A stretch of DNA of 15,843 nucleotides from an uncultured Lachnospiraceae bacterium (lineage in GTDB: Bacteria > Bacillota > Clostridia > Lachnospirales > Lachnospiraceae), in NCBI GenBank assembly GCA_902783445.1, contig CACZQX010000025.1:1-15843 (forward strand), read 5' to 3'. Positions 1-6,749 of this stretch are shown here, piece by piece (the stretch's first letter is position 1; each line of letters begins with the position of its first letter). Under the pieces are notes generated by a model. That model searched no databases, was not told the DNA's origin, and saw only the letters and a list, made by a program, of their open reading frames with translations. The position numbers and the translations under genes are program-made.

Positions 1-237
1 ATCCCCGAATTTGTTCTCCACATCTTTTGCGATATTATCAACCGTTGCGTAGTTACCTTGTGCTCTTGCGACAACAGCTTCCGTAACCGCAATAACATCT
101 TTGTCACGAAGCTCGAAACCTTCGCTTTTAGCTGCTTTAAGCACGCTGTCCACAACGATGTCAGCAATGTCATCTCCCTCTCTGATAATAGGTGCTCTGA
201 CACCCCTTGATACTGTTCCTATTAAACGTTCAGCCAT
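1..237 (-). CDS. CofE-like (F420-0:L-glutamate ligase family) protein, N-terminal part only
   Basis: The gene runs off the left edge; 79 codons are visible from the ATG at 237. The reading MAERLIGTVSRGVRAP... leads to VTEAVVARAQGN, which matches the N-terminal pattern of the CofE/F420_ligase family, as I recall it. In archaea and actinobacteria that family adds glutamate to coenzyme F420-0. Many clostridia carry a homologue although they are not known to make F420, so the substrate here is uncertain. A strong GGAGGA ribosome binding site sits 5-10 bases before the ATG. The gene starts 61 bases after the thrS stop with no G+C-rich terminator between, so readthrough from thrS is possible. The family call is from memory of its N-terminus; the catalytic part is outside the window. 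Confidence 0.72.
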   Translation of the reverse strand, partial: MAERLIGTVSRGVRAPIIREGDDIADIVVDSVLKAAKSEGFELRDKDVIAVTEAVVARAQGNYATVDNIAKDVENKFGD

Positions 238-298
238 GTAGTCCTCCTCTATACATTAATTTTTATATAAATTATGTTTTAGTTAACATAACTTCTGA

Positions 299-2272
299 CT
301 ATTTATTGTTGCCTTCTGTCTTCTCTACGTTGATTTTTCTGATTTCTTTTGTTCTTATCTCTTTGCAAATCTGATCTATGAAATCGCCAAGTGGCTTAAC
401 TCCTTCATCGCCCTCAAATCTGCTTCTTACGGAAACATTGCCGTCAGCTTCTTCTTTTTCACCCACAACAAGCATGTAAGGCACCCTACTTAAGCGGCTC
501 TCTCTGATTTTGAAACCGATTTTTTGTGAACGGTTATCAACGCTTGAAGAAATACCGTTAGCTTTAAGTTCCTTATCAACTTTATATGCATAATCCGCAT
601 ATTTTTCGGAGATAGGAAGTACTCTTACCTGCTCCGGACAAAGCCATGTAGGGAAAAGTCCCGCATATTTTTCCGTAAGCCATGCAAGTGTACGCTCATA
701 ACATCCCAGTGATGTTCTGTGAATGATATATGGACGTTTCTTATCGCCGTTTTCGTCGATGTAATACATATCGTATTGTTCTGCAAGAAGAGCATCCCAC
801 TGAATTGTAATCATTGTATCTTCTTTACCGTATACATTCTTAGCCTGGATATCTACCTTAGGGCCGTAGAATGCAGCTTCGCCTTCGGCTTCAACGAAAG
901 GAATATCAAGCTCCTTAAGAACTTTTCTTATGGATTCCTGTGTTTCCTCCCAAACGCTTGCATCGCCTATATATTTTTCTTTATTATTAGGATCCCATTT
1001 TGAAAGACGATATGTAACATCATCCATAAGACCCAGTGTTGTCATTACATATTTTGTAAGATCCAAGCATGCCTTAAACTCTTCCACCATCTGGTCCGGA
1101 CGAACAATCAAATGTCCTTCGGAAATGGTAAATTGACGAACTCTGGTAAGGCCATGCATTTCGCCCGAATCTTCATTTCTGAAAAGTATTGATGTCTCCG
1201 AATATCTGCAAGGCAAATCTCTGTATGATTTCTGACTTGCTTTGTAAACAAAGTACTGGAATGGGCATGTCATAGGACGAAGTGCGAATACTTCTTTGTC
1301 CTTTTCCGGATCGCCCAGTACAAACATGCCGTCCATATAGTGGTCCCAATGACCCGAAAGCTTGTAAAGGTCGCTTTTTGCCATAAGAGGAGTCTTTGTA
1401 CGCATATAACCGCGGTTATTATCTTCCTCGTCTTCAATCCAACGCTGAAGTCTCTGAATAATCTTAACGCCGTTAGGCATAAGAAGCGGAAGACCCTGTC
1501 CGATTATATCAACAGTTGTGAAAAGCTCCATTTCACGACCAAGTTTGTTGTGGTCGCGGCGTTTGATATCTTCAAGGTGCTCGAGATAAGCTTCCAAATC
1601 AGTTTTCTTTGTGTAAGAAACACCGTAAATACGTGTAAGCATCGGATTCTTTTCATCGCCTCTCCAATAAGCGCCCGATGAAGAAATAAGCTTAAACGCT
1701 TTGATTACGCCTGTTTTCATAAGGTGAGGGCCTGCACAAAGGTCAACGAATTCACCCTGTTTGTAGAAAGAAATAACCGAATCTTCAGGTAAATCCTTAA
1801 TAAGCTCTACTTTATAAGGCTCTTTTCTTTCTTCCATGTATTTGATTGCTTCATCTCTTTGAAGTGTGAATTTCTCAAGATGAGCGTTTTCTTTAATAAC
1901 CTTTTTCATTTCCGCCTCGATTTTATCAAGGTCTTCTCTTGAAAATGGTGGTGTGTCGAAGTCATAGTAAAAACCTGTATCTATTGAAGGTCCGATAGCA
2001 AGCTTTGCATCGGGATAAAGTCTTTTAACGGCTTCTGCCAAAACGTGTGATGTTGTATGCCAAAAAGCTTTCTGTCCTTCATGATCGTTGAATGTAAGGA
2101 TATTGAGTTCGCAGTCATTTTCAATAACCGTACGAAGATCAACCACCTCGCCGTTTACTTCACCCGCACAAGCATTTCTTGCAAGGCCTTCGGATATATC
2201 GTTTGCAATGTCAAATACGCTCATAGCAGATGCATATTCTTTAACCGAGCCGTCTTTTAATGTAATTTTCAT
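299..2272 (-). CDS. thrS: Threonyl-tRNA synthetase
   Basis: Charges tRNA-Thr with threonine in the cytosol. The 657-residue length suits a full-length bacterial ThrRS. Domains in order: TGS domain (about 1-62); editing domain with H72-x3-H76 and C179-x3-H183; class II catalytic core (about 245-540); C-terminal anticodon-binding domain (about 545-640, with SQKIGFKIRESR). The catalytic zinc ligands appear to be C336 (in RPMTCPFQ), H387 and H518 (in YIIHRTSLG). The usual CPGH after the first ligand is CPFQ here, which marks a divergent subtype rather than a broken enzyme, since the three ligands remain. The ATG at 2272 follows an AAGGAAG ribosome binding site. Expression should be set by the T-box upstream, which has a Thr specifier. 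A CofE-like gene lies 61 bases downstream. Confidence 0.97.
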   Translation of the reverse strand: MKITLKDGSVKEYASAMSVFDIANDISEGLARNACAGEVNGEVVDLRTVIENDCELNILTFNDHEGQKAFWHTTSHVLAEAVKRLYPDAKLAIGPSIDTGFYYDFDTPPFSREDLDKIEAEMKKVIKENAHLEKFTLQRDEAIKYMEERKEPYKVELIKDLPEDSVISFYKQGEFVDLCAGPHLMKTGVIKAFKLISSSGAYWRGDEKNPMLTRIYGVSYTKKTDLEAYLEHLEDIKRRDHNKLGREMELFTTVDIIGQGLPLLMPNGVKIIQRLQRWIEDEEDNNRGYMRTKTPLMAKSDLYKLSGHWDHYMDGMFVLGDPEKDKEVFALRPMTCPFQYFVYKASQKSYRDLPCRYSETSILFRNEDSGEMHGLTRVRQFTISEGHLIVRPDQMVEEFKACLDLTKYVMTTLGLMDDVTYRLSKWDPNNKEKYIGDASVWEETQESIRKVLKELDIPFVEAEGEAAFYGPKVDIQAKNVYGKEDTMITIQWDALLAEQYDMYYIDENGDKKRPYIIHRTSLGCYERTLAWLTEKYAGLFPTWLCPEQVRVLPISEKYADYAYKVDKELKANGISSSVDNRSQKIGFKIRESRLSRVPYMLVVGEKEEADGNVSVRSRFEGDEGVKPLGDFIDQICKEIRTKEIRKINVEKTEGNNK

Positions 2273-2299
2273 GTTCTTCTTCCTTCTTTCTGTTTTTTT

Positions 2300-2396
2300 A
2301 AAACTTTGATAAACAGGTTCGCTAATGCAACAGTATTACAATAATTCTCTGTGCAAGCACAGAATCATTGTAATATTGTTGCGCTATCAAAGTTTT
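2300..2396. repeat. 97-nt imperfect palindrome between T-box terminator and thrS
   Basis: The outer arms are a perfect 12-bp inverted repeat (2300-2311 AAAACTTTGATA, 2385-2396 TATCAAAGTTTT). The inner arms 2327-2354 and 2357-2382 pair almost completely, closing on a tiny CAAG loop. A one-sided internal loop (2312-2326) separates the two stems. The element starts about 27 bases upstream of the thrS start codon and is not part of the T-box, which ends at 2403. It could be a miniature inverted-repeat element, an RNA stability or processing hairpin, or a second control hairpin. There is no long T-run directly after it on the minus strand and no clear target-site duplication. Confidence 0.85.
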
Positions 2397-2402
2397 TGCT
2401 TC

Positions 2403-2439
2403 AAAAAAAGCCCCTTGTATCAAATACATGATACAAGGG
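2403..2439 (-). terminator. T-box regulated intrinsic terminator
   Basis: A perfect 11-bp stem (2412-2422 with 2429-2439, CCCTTGTATCA type) with a 6-base loop is followed on the minus strand by a run of seven T (2409-2403). It lies directly after the T-box sequence, as expected for the terminator that competes with the antiterminator. Confidence 0.92.
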
Positions 2440-2645
2440 ACGCAAAATTCTTTTACGCGGTTCCACCCAAGTTGCCTGAAAAACAGACCTCTTAATTTGA
2501 TTATAACGGAATCACCGGACCGGATTGGGGCCACTCGGAGTTAGTTTTCGGTTGGTCTCGTCAAGGCATTCACAGCAACTGGCCTCTCTCTGTGTCGGAG
2601 ATTGTCAACTTACTCTTCTCGTCAACGTGTTAAATATTTAATTCT
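2403..2645 (-). promoter_or_regulatory. T-box riboswitch of thrS (Thr specifier ACU)
   Basis: The leader RNA reads from about 2645 down to 2403. The conserved T-box sequence GGGTGGAACCGCG lies at 2456-2468 and would pair with the NCCA end of uncharged tRNA. Upstream are Stem I signatures: an AGAGAG bulge near 2583-2592 and an apical GCTGTGAA segment near 2569-2577. The specifier loop reads GAAA-ACT-A, with ACT at 2545-2543, a threonine codon that agrees with the downstream thrS. The region ends in an intrinsic terminator. Uncharged tRNA-Thr should stabilise the antiterminator and allow thrS transcription. The T-box, terminator and matching gene are all direct; the exact Stem I boundaries are approximate. 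Confidence 0.93.
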
Positions 2646-2651
2646 TTGCTT

Positions 2652-2680
2652 ATTATATAAACACTAAGCTCTGTTGTCAA
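2652..2680 (-). promoter_or_regulatory. Sigma-A promoter of thrS
   Basis: A perfect consensus on the minus strand: TTGACA at 2680-2675, a 17-base spacer, and TATAAT at 2657-2652. Transcription would start near 2645, at the 5' end of the T-box RNA. Such a strong promoter fits a gene controlled mainly by termination rather than initiation. Confidence 0.88.
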
Positions 2681-2723
2681 GGATAATAAGCTTTCGATTA
2701 TACTAACCTATCGGGTAAATTGA

Positions 2724-2752
2724 TTGAATTTTGCCGTTCTTTCGTATATATT
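2724..2752 (+). promoter_or_regulatory. Candidate promoter of the MFS gene
   Basis: TTGAAT (2724-2729), 17-base spacer, TATATT (2747-2752), about 45 bases before the MFS start codon. It is divergent from the thrS promoter. The hexamers are reasonable but not perfect. Confidence 0.45.
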
Positions 2753-2797
2753 AGATAAAGATTGAGTTTAGGGTTGTAAAAAAAGGGAGATTTAAAA

Positions 2798-4198
2798 ATG
2801 AAAGAACAAAAAATAAACCGTAAAGGTATTTTTATCGTTCTCGTATTGGGTTCGGTAATCACATCTATCGTTTCAACCGTTATGAGTACGGCTCTTCCCG
2901 TAATTATGGTTGATTTTAATATTTCCGCCAGTCAGGCGCAATTGGTTACAAGTATTTATTCCTTGGTCAGCGGCATTATGATTCTCGCAACGGCTTTTGT
3001 GGTAAAAAGATTCCCGACTAAAAATCTGTTTTTCCTCGGCATGGGACTGTTTACCATAGGTGTTCTTCTTTGTGCTCTTGCTCCCAATTTCGCTATAATG
3101 CTTCTTGGACGAATCGTTCAAGGCGTTGGATACGGCATCATTATTTCCATGACACAGATGGTAATTCTTATTATTATTTCGGAATCCAAGCGAGGTTTTG
3201 CAATGGGCATTTACGGACTTGCGGTTACATTCGCACCTGTTGTGGCACCTATGATTGCCGGCGTTATTATCGACCATTTCGGATGGAGAGTTATCTTCTA
3301 TATCATTCTTGTTCTTTGCATCTTGGACTTTTTGCTGGGTGCAAAATTCATGAAGAATGTTCTTGAAAACTCAAAGCCTTCCTTTGATACATTGTCCATG
3401 ATTCTTGCATCGGTAGGTTTTACTTGCATCGTGCTTGTTTCAAGCAATATGGGAACCTATCCTTTCCTTAGCGTGCAGGTTGGACTTTTGCTCTTAATAG
3501 GTCTTGTTTCACTTGTAATATTCTGTTTAAGACAGCTTAAAATCGAAAATCCTCTTCTTAATATCCGCGTATTTAAATGTCGCGATTTTACGGTTGCCGT
3601 AATCATATGCATGCTTTTTTACGCACTTATGAACGGAATGAGCACAATCATCCCGATTTTGGTTCAGACCGTTAACCATCAAAGCGCTACGGTATTCGGA
3701 GTGGTTATTGCACCTTGTGCCTTAATTACGGGCCTTATGAGTCCGATAACCGGCAAAATGTACGACAAAATCGGCATGAAACCTTTGGCGCTTATTGGTT
3801 GTACACTTGTTTTCGTAAGCGAAATATTAACACTTTTACTTGGTGGTAATTCAAATTCCTACTTGCTTATCATACCTCTTACCCTCCTTGGTTTCGGTAT
3901 GTCGTTTGTAATGATGAATATGACAACCTTCGGAATGGCAAGATTAAACGGCCAGGAAAAAACAGACGGAACGGCTTTGCTTACCTGCCTTCGTACAATA
4001 GGCGGAGCGCTTGGTGCTGCGGGATTTGTTTCCCTTATGTCCATAGGCGTTAAAGACGAAAACTACACAATAGAAAATGTTAACACCAGCTACATCGGCA
4101 TGACAATTCTTGCCGCATTTGCTTTATTCCTTGCAATATTTATGATAAGAAAAGGAAAGAAAGATCCGCTTAAGGAGCTTGAAAAAGAAGAATCTTAA
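2798..4198 (+). CDS. MFS transporter, DHA2-like drug:H+ antiporter type
   Basis: A 466-residue polytopic membrane protein, probably with about 14 membrane segments, and so most like the DHA2 (EmrB/QacA) drug exporters. Supporting motifs are R105-x2-QG (RIVQGVGYG, the motif B pattern), the motif C-like stretch at 140-155 (GLAVTFAPVVAPMIAG), and a motif A-like loop in the second half (SPITGKMYDKIGMKP, about 315-329). The first-half motif A (around 68-80) is degenerate, and the usual acidic residue of the first helix motif before ALP is absent, so the coupling details may differ. A GGGAG ribosome binding site precedes the ATG. It appears to be a single-gene unit. The substrate cannot be read from sequence, and proximity to the amino-acid ABC genes may be coincidental. 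Confidence 0.88.
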   Translation: MKEQKINRKGIFIVLVLGSVITSIVSTVMSTALPVIMVDFNISASQAQLVTSIYSLVSGIMILATAFVVKRFPTKNLFFLGMGLFTIGVLLCALAPNFAIMLLGRIVQGVGYGIIISMTQMVILIIISESKRGFAMGIYGLAVTFAPVVAPMIAGVIIDHFGWRVIFYIILVLCILDFLLGAKFMKNVLENSKPSFDTLSMILASVGFTCIVLVSSNMGTYPFLSVQVGLLLLIGLVSLVIFCLRQLKIENPLLNIRVFKCRDFTVAVIICMLFYALMNGMSTIIPILVQTVNHQSATVFGVVIAPCALITGLMSPITGKMYDKIGMKPLALIGCTLVFVSEILTLLLGGNSNSYLLIIPLTLLGFGMSFVMMNMTTFGMARLNGQEKTDGTALLTCLRTIGGALGAAGFVSLMSIGVKDENYTIENVNTSYIGMTILAAFALFLAIFMIRKGKKDPLKELEKEES

Positions 4199-4266
4199 TA
4201 TTTTATTCATATTCTGTTCATTAAAGCCTTATATAATATCTTTAGTTGATGAATAGGGGACTTGTG

Positions 4267-4941
4267 ATGAATGATGTTGTAGAAACGTTGCAAAACACGT
4301 TTTTTGTTGATAATAAATACCTAATATTCTTGGAAGGTTTTGTTAACACCTTAATACTTACTTTTGTAAGTTTAATTCTTGGTATTCTTCTTGGTCTTCT
4401 TTTAACCAGAATGGTCTATTCAAAAAACAAAAAAATAAGCAAACTCGGTTGGGCAATCTCTACTTTTTTCGTAGAGATACCAACCGTTGTTCTTCTTATG
4501 ATTATAGTTTACATAATCTTTAGTCATATAGCTTTTCCGGTTCTTATTGCGGCAATTATAGCTCTCACTTTTAAAGCAGCCGCCTATCACGAAGGAATAT
4601 TTGAGGCTGTTTACAAAACCGTTGATAATGGGGAAATCGAAGCTGCCAGATCCCTTGGCATGACCAAGTGGCAAACCTTTAAAAAAGTAATGTTTCCCCA
4701 GGCTTTTGAAGCCGCAGTTCCTTTAATGAAATCACAATTTGTATCAACCATGCAGGAAACCTCCATAGTCGGCTATCTTGCAATAATGGATATGACATTG
4801 GCAGTTACCACACTTACCGATCGTATAGTCGATTCTTTTTTGGGCTATATAATAATCACCGTTATATATATGCTTATAAGCGCACTTGTAAAACAATTAT
4901 TAAACAGACTTTTGATTCGGGTAAAGGAGCATATAATATGA
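4267..4941 (+). CDS. Polar amino-acid ABC transporter permease (HisM/GlnP type)
   Basis: An inner-membrane permease of the polar amino-acid uptake family. Near the start is GFVNTLILTFVSLILG, typical of HisM/GlnP proteins. The EAA loop that contacts the ATPase is clear (EIEAARSLGMTKWQTFKKVM followed by PQAFEAAVP). About five membrane segments are visible. I chose the ATG at 4267 (224 residues) because AGGGGA lies six bases before it; in-frame starts at 4246 (TTG) and 4249 (ATG) lack a good ribosome binding site. A TATAAT at 4232-4237 could serve as a -10, but its -35 is weak. The stop overlaps the next start as ATGA, so the pair is translationally coupled. No substrate-binding protein gene is present in the window, so a binding protein would have to come from elsewhere. 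Confidence 0.9.
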   Translation: MNDVVETLQNTFFVDNKYLIFLEGFVNTLILTFVSLILGILLGLLLTRMVYSKNKKISKLGWAISTFFVEIPTVVLLMIIVYIIFSHIAFPVLIAAIIALTFKAAAYHEGIFEAVYKTVDNGEIEAARSLGMTKWQTFKKVMFPQAFEAAVPLMKSQFVSTMQETSIVGYLAIMDMTLAVTTLTDRIVDSFLGYIIITVIYMLISALVKQLLNRLLIRVKEHII

Positions 4942-6020
4942 TAAAGGTCAGAAACTTAAGGCTTGATTTGGATGGAAAAACTTTATTTGATAATGTTAAT
5001 TTTGATGTTAATAAGGGTGAAATGCTTGCTATTTTAGGTGAATCCGGCAGCGGCAAAAGTTCTCTTCTTCGTTGTATCGGACGCTTTAAACTTCCTACAA
5101 GCGGCGAGATTTACATTGACGGTGAAAATATTTTTGACGACGATATTAATATTGATAAAGTTCGTGAGAAAATGGGCTTTGTATATCAAAATTTCAATCT
5201 TTTCTCACATCTAAATGTCTTAAACAATATAATACTTGCTCCCGTTACGGTAAAAGGTATTCCAAAAGAACAGGCAATAAGAGAAGCCAAGATCTTTTTG
5301 GACAGAGTTGGTATGCTGGGTCAGGAAGAAAAAATGCCGGACGAACTTTCCGGCGGACAAAAGCAGCGTGTTGCCATAGCCAGAGCTCTTGCCATGAGAC
5401 CAAATGTCCTTCTTTTTGACGAGCCTACAAGTTCTTTGGATCCCGCAATGAGCGAAGAAGTTGAGTCCGTTATAACGGACCTTGCAGATGAAGGAATTAC
5501 GGGGGTTATAGTAACTCACGAGCTCTCTCTTGCAAAAAACATAGCAACAAAAGTTGCTTTTATGGCGGAAGGAAGTATTTACGAAGAGGCAAGCAAAAAA
5601 GACTTCTTTACCAAACCAAAAAAAATGCTTACAAGAAGATTCTTGTACCGCTCAAGAATGTTTGAAAAAGAAGTACTTAAAGATGCCTTGGACATCTATA
5701 CCTTGGTTAGGGAACTTAAAACCTTTCTTGCAAAATACGAAACCAACAAAAAACAACGCAGACTTATACGAATTATCTGCGATGAGTTGTTATATCCTAT
5801 TTTGAAGGGAAATGCTCCGTCCACCAACGCATATGTAAGACTTATATGCAGTGAAACAAGCTTGGACCATACAATTATTTTTTCCTTTAAAGAATTAACA
5901 GGCGACCCTTTAAAGCCGCCTTATCTTGATGATCTCAATATTTCGATTTTGGAACACTATGCCAGATATCTCTTTAGCCAACAAAGAGATGATATCTGGG
6001 AAGTTGTTATTCAAATGTAA
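4938..6020 (+). CDS. Amino-acid ABC transporter ATPase with extra C-terminal domain
   Basis: Energises the permease encoded just upstream. The first 235 residues are a complete ABC ATPase: Walker A GESGSGKSS (34-42), Q-loop Q84, signature LSGGQ (137-141), Walker B VLLFDEP (157-163) and H-loop H194. Family members are usually about 240-260 residues; this one has 360. The additional C-terminal part (about 240-360) does not look like the NIL domain of MetN. It resembles a GHKL anti-sigma/SpoIIAB-like fold by pattern: CDELLYPI at the N-box place, then a strand, then GDPLKPP and a final helix and strand. However, the N-box Asn is Pro (P287) and the glycine-rich boxes are lost, so ATP binding there is unlikely. 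An AAAGGAG site precedes the ATG, and the start overlaps the permease stop by four bases. The ATPase call is firm; the tail assignment is a hypothesis. Confidence 0.93.
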   Translation: MIKVRNLRLDLDGKTLFDNVNFDVNKGEMLAILGESGSGKSSLLRCIGRFKLPTSGEIYIDGENIFDDDINIDKVREKMGFVYQNFNLFSHLNVLNNIILAPVTVKGIPKEQAIREAKIFLDRVGMLGQEEKMPDELSGGQKQRVAIARALAMRPNVLLFDEPTSSLDPAMSEEVESVITDLADEGITGVIVTHELSLAKNIATKVAFMAEGSIYEEASKKDFFTKPKKMLTRRFLYRSRMFEKEVLKDALDIYTLVRELKTFLAKYETNKKQRRLIRIICDELLYPILKGNAPSTNAYVRLICSETSLDHTIIFSFKELTGDPLKPPYLDDLNISILEHYARYLFSQQRDDIWEVVIQM

Positions 6021-6625
6021 TTATTACGCTTTCTTTGTCTCCTTTACCCGTCAGAAAAATAACCGGAATGCTTTCTTTTATTTTTTTAAGTAGCTCGTTT
6101 GTCTGCTTATAAGATTCCAAATCATAGGCTTCTTCTTTAAGATTCAAGTATTTATCCACTTCATCGGTGTTGACAATCGTTGATGCAAATTTAACCGCCG
6201 ATATGGCATTGGACCTGTATTCGCTTTCTCTTCTTTCGTTGTAAATGAAAATACTTACATAGCTGACAACAAATGACATTAAAGATATGGCAACCACAAG
6301 CATTATGGTAATCTTTTTTTGCTGTGAAAAGCGTGTTCTCTTTCTGCTTTTTTCTGATTTCTTCCACATCTTCCGCGGATAAAGGACGTTGTCTCCAAAA
6401 CATGTTTTGAAGTTTATCTATTATAGCTTTGGGAATAAACCTTAAAACCGTATAAATCAGGCCCAATAGATATGTTATACCTATTGTACCCACAGTATCA
6501 AGAAAAAGTGGTATGTTAAAAGAATAAACCAAGAAAGAAAACAGCTCATTTATTGCTGTAGATACTACAATACATAATAATCGAATGCGATTATCATGCT
6601 TCAATAAACCGTTTTGAAATTTCAC
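6007..6625 (-). pseudogene. Frameshifted, truncated SpoIIE/PP2C-type membrane sensor remnant
   Basis: Two overlapping minus-strand frames look like one broken gene. The upstream frame (from 6625, GTG) encodes membrane helices with FLDTVGTIGITYLLG, like the N-terminal membrane region of SpoIIE-type phosphatases, and continues to AEDVEEIRKKQK. The downstream frame (to 6007) continues with FSQQKKITIMLVVAISLM, a membrane anchor, and a sensor segment (TDEVDKYLNLKEEAYDLESY...) of the kind that precedes PP2C domains in such proteins. Removing one A from the A7 run near 6317-6323 joins the frames. The PP2C domain is absent: the frame stops inside the 3' end of the ABC ATPase gene, overlapping it by 14 bases. 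The GTG has AGGGG too close to act normally, so the original start is uncertain. The parent family is inferred from memory of its sensor region. Confidence 0.6.
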
Positions 6626-6670
6626 CCCTAAATAACACGAAAGCCCTTCAACGCTCCCATAAAAGTGAAA

Positions 6671-6695
6671 GTAGCAGGCATCATTTGCCTGCTAC
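6671..6695 (-). terminator. Intrinsic terminator after the RACo-like gene
   Basis: A perfect 10-bp stem (6671-6680 with 6686-6695, GTAGCAGGCA type) with a 5-base loop lies 55 bases past the RACo-like stop. The T-rich tail on the minus strand (CTTTCACTTTTA) is imperfect but adequate. Confidence 0.7.
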
Positions 6696-6749
6696 AAAAT
6701 ACACGCCTCACTTATATTATAAGACTTTCAAAAATTAAAGCAATATGTT

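Noticed and set aside
272..293. Inverted repeat between thrS and the CofE-like gene as a terminator
   Set aside because: The stem is short and almost all A/T, with no T-run, so it is unlikely to stop transcription.
2322..2534. Short minus-strand reading frame in the thrS leader
   Set aside because: It covers the T-box terminator and the palindrome, which are RNA structures with strong support, and has no ribosome binding site.
5554..5805. Small plus-strand reading frame inside the ABC ATPase gene
   Set aside because: It is an alternative frame of a well-supported gene, with no ribosome binding site and no recognisable protein features. The same applies to the other overlapping short frames in the window.
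6301..6369. Programmed ribosomal frameshift at the A7 run in the sensor remnant
   Set aside because: A -1 slip on the A-run leads quickly to a stop; joining the two frames needs +1, with no stop codon or pausing signal seen. Together with the missing 3' domain, decay is simpler.
6671..6695. Hairpin considered as a CRISPR or mobile repeat
   Set aside because: A single copy with terminator geometry right after a gene; no second copy seen in the window.
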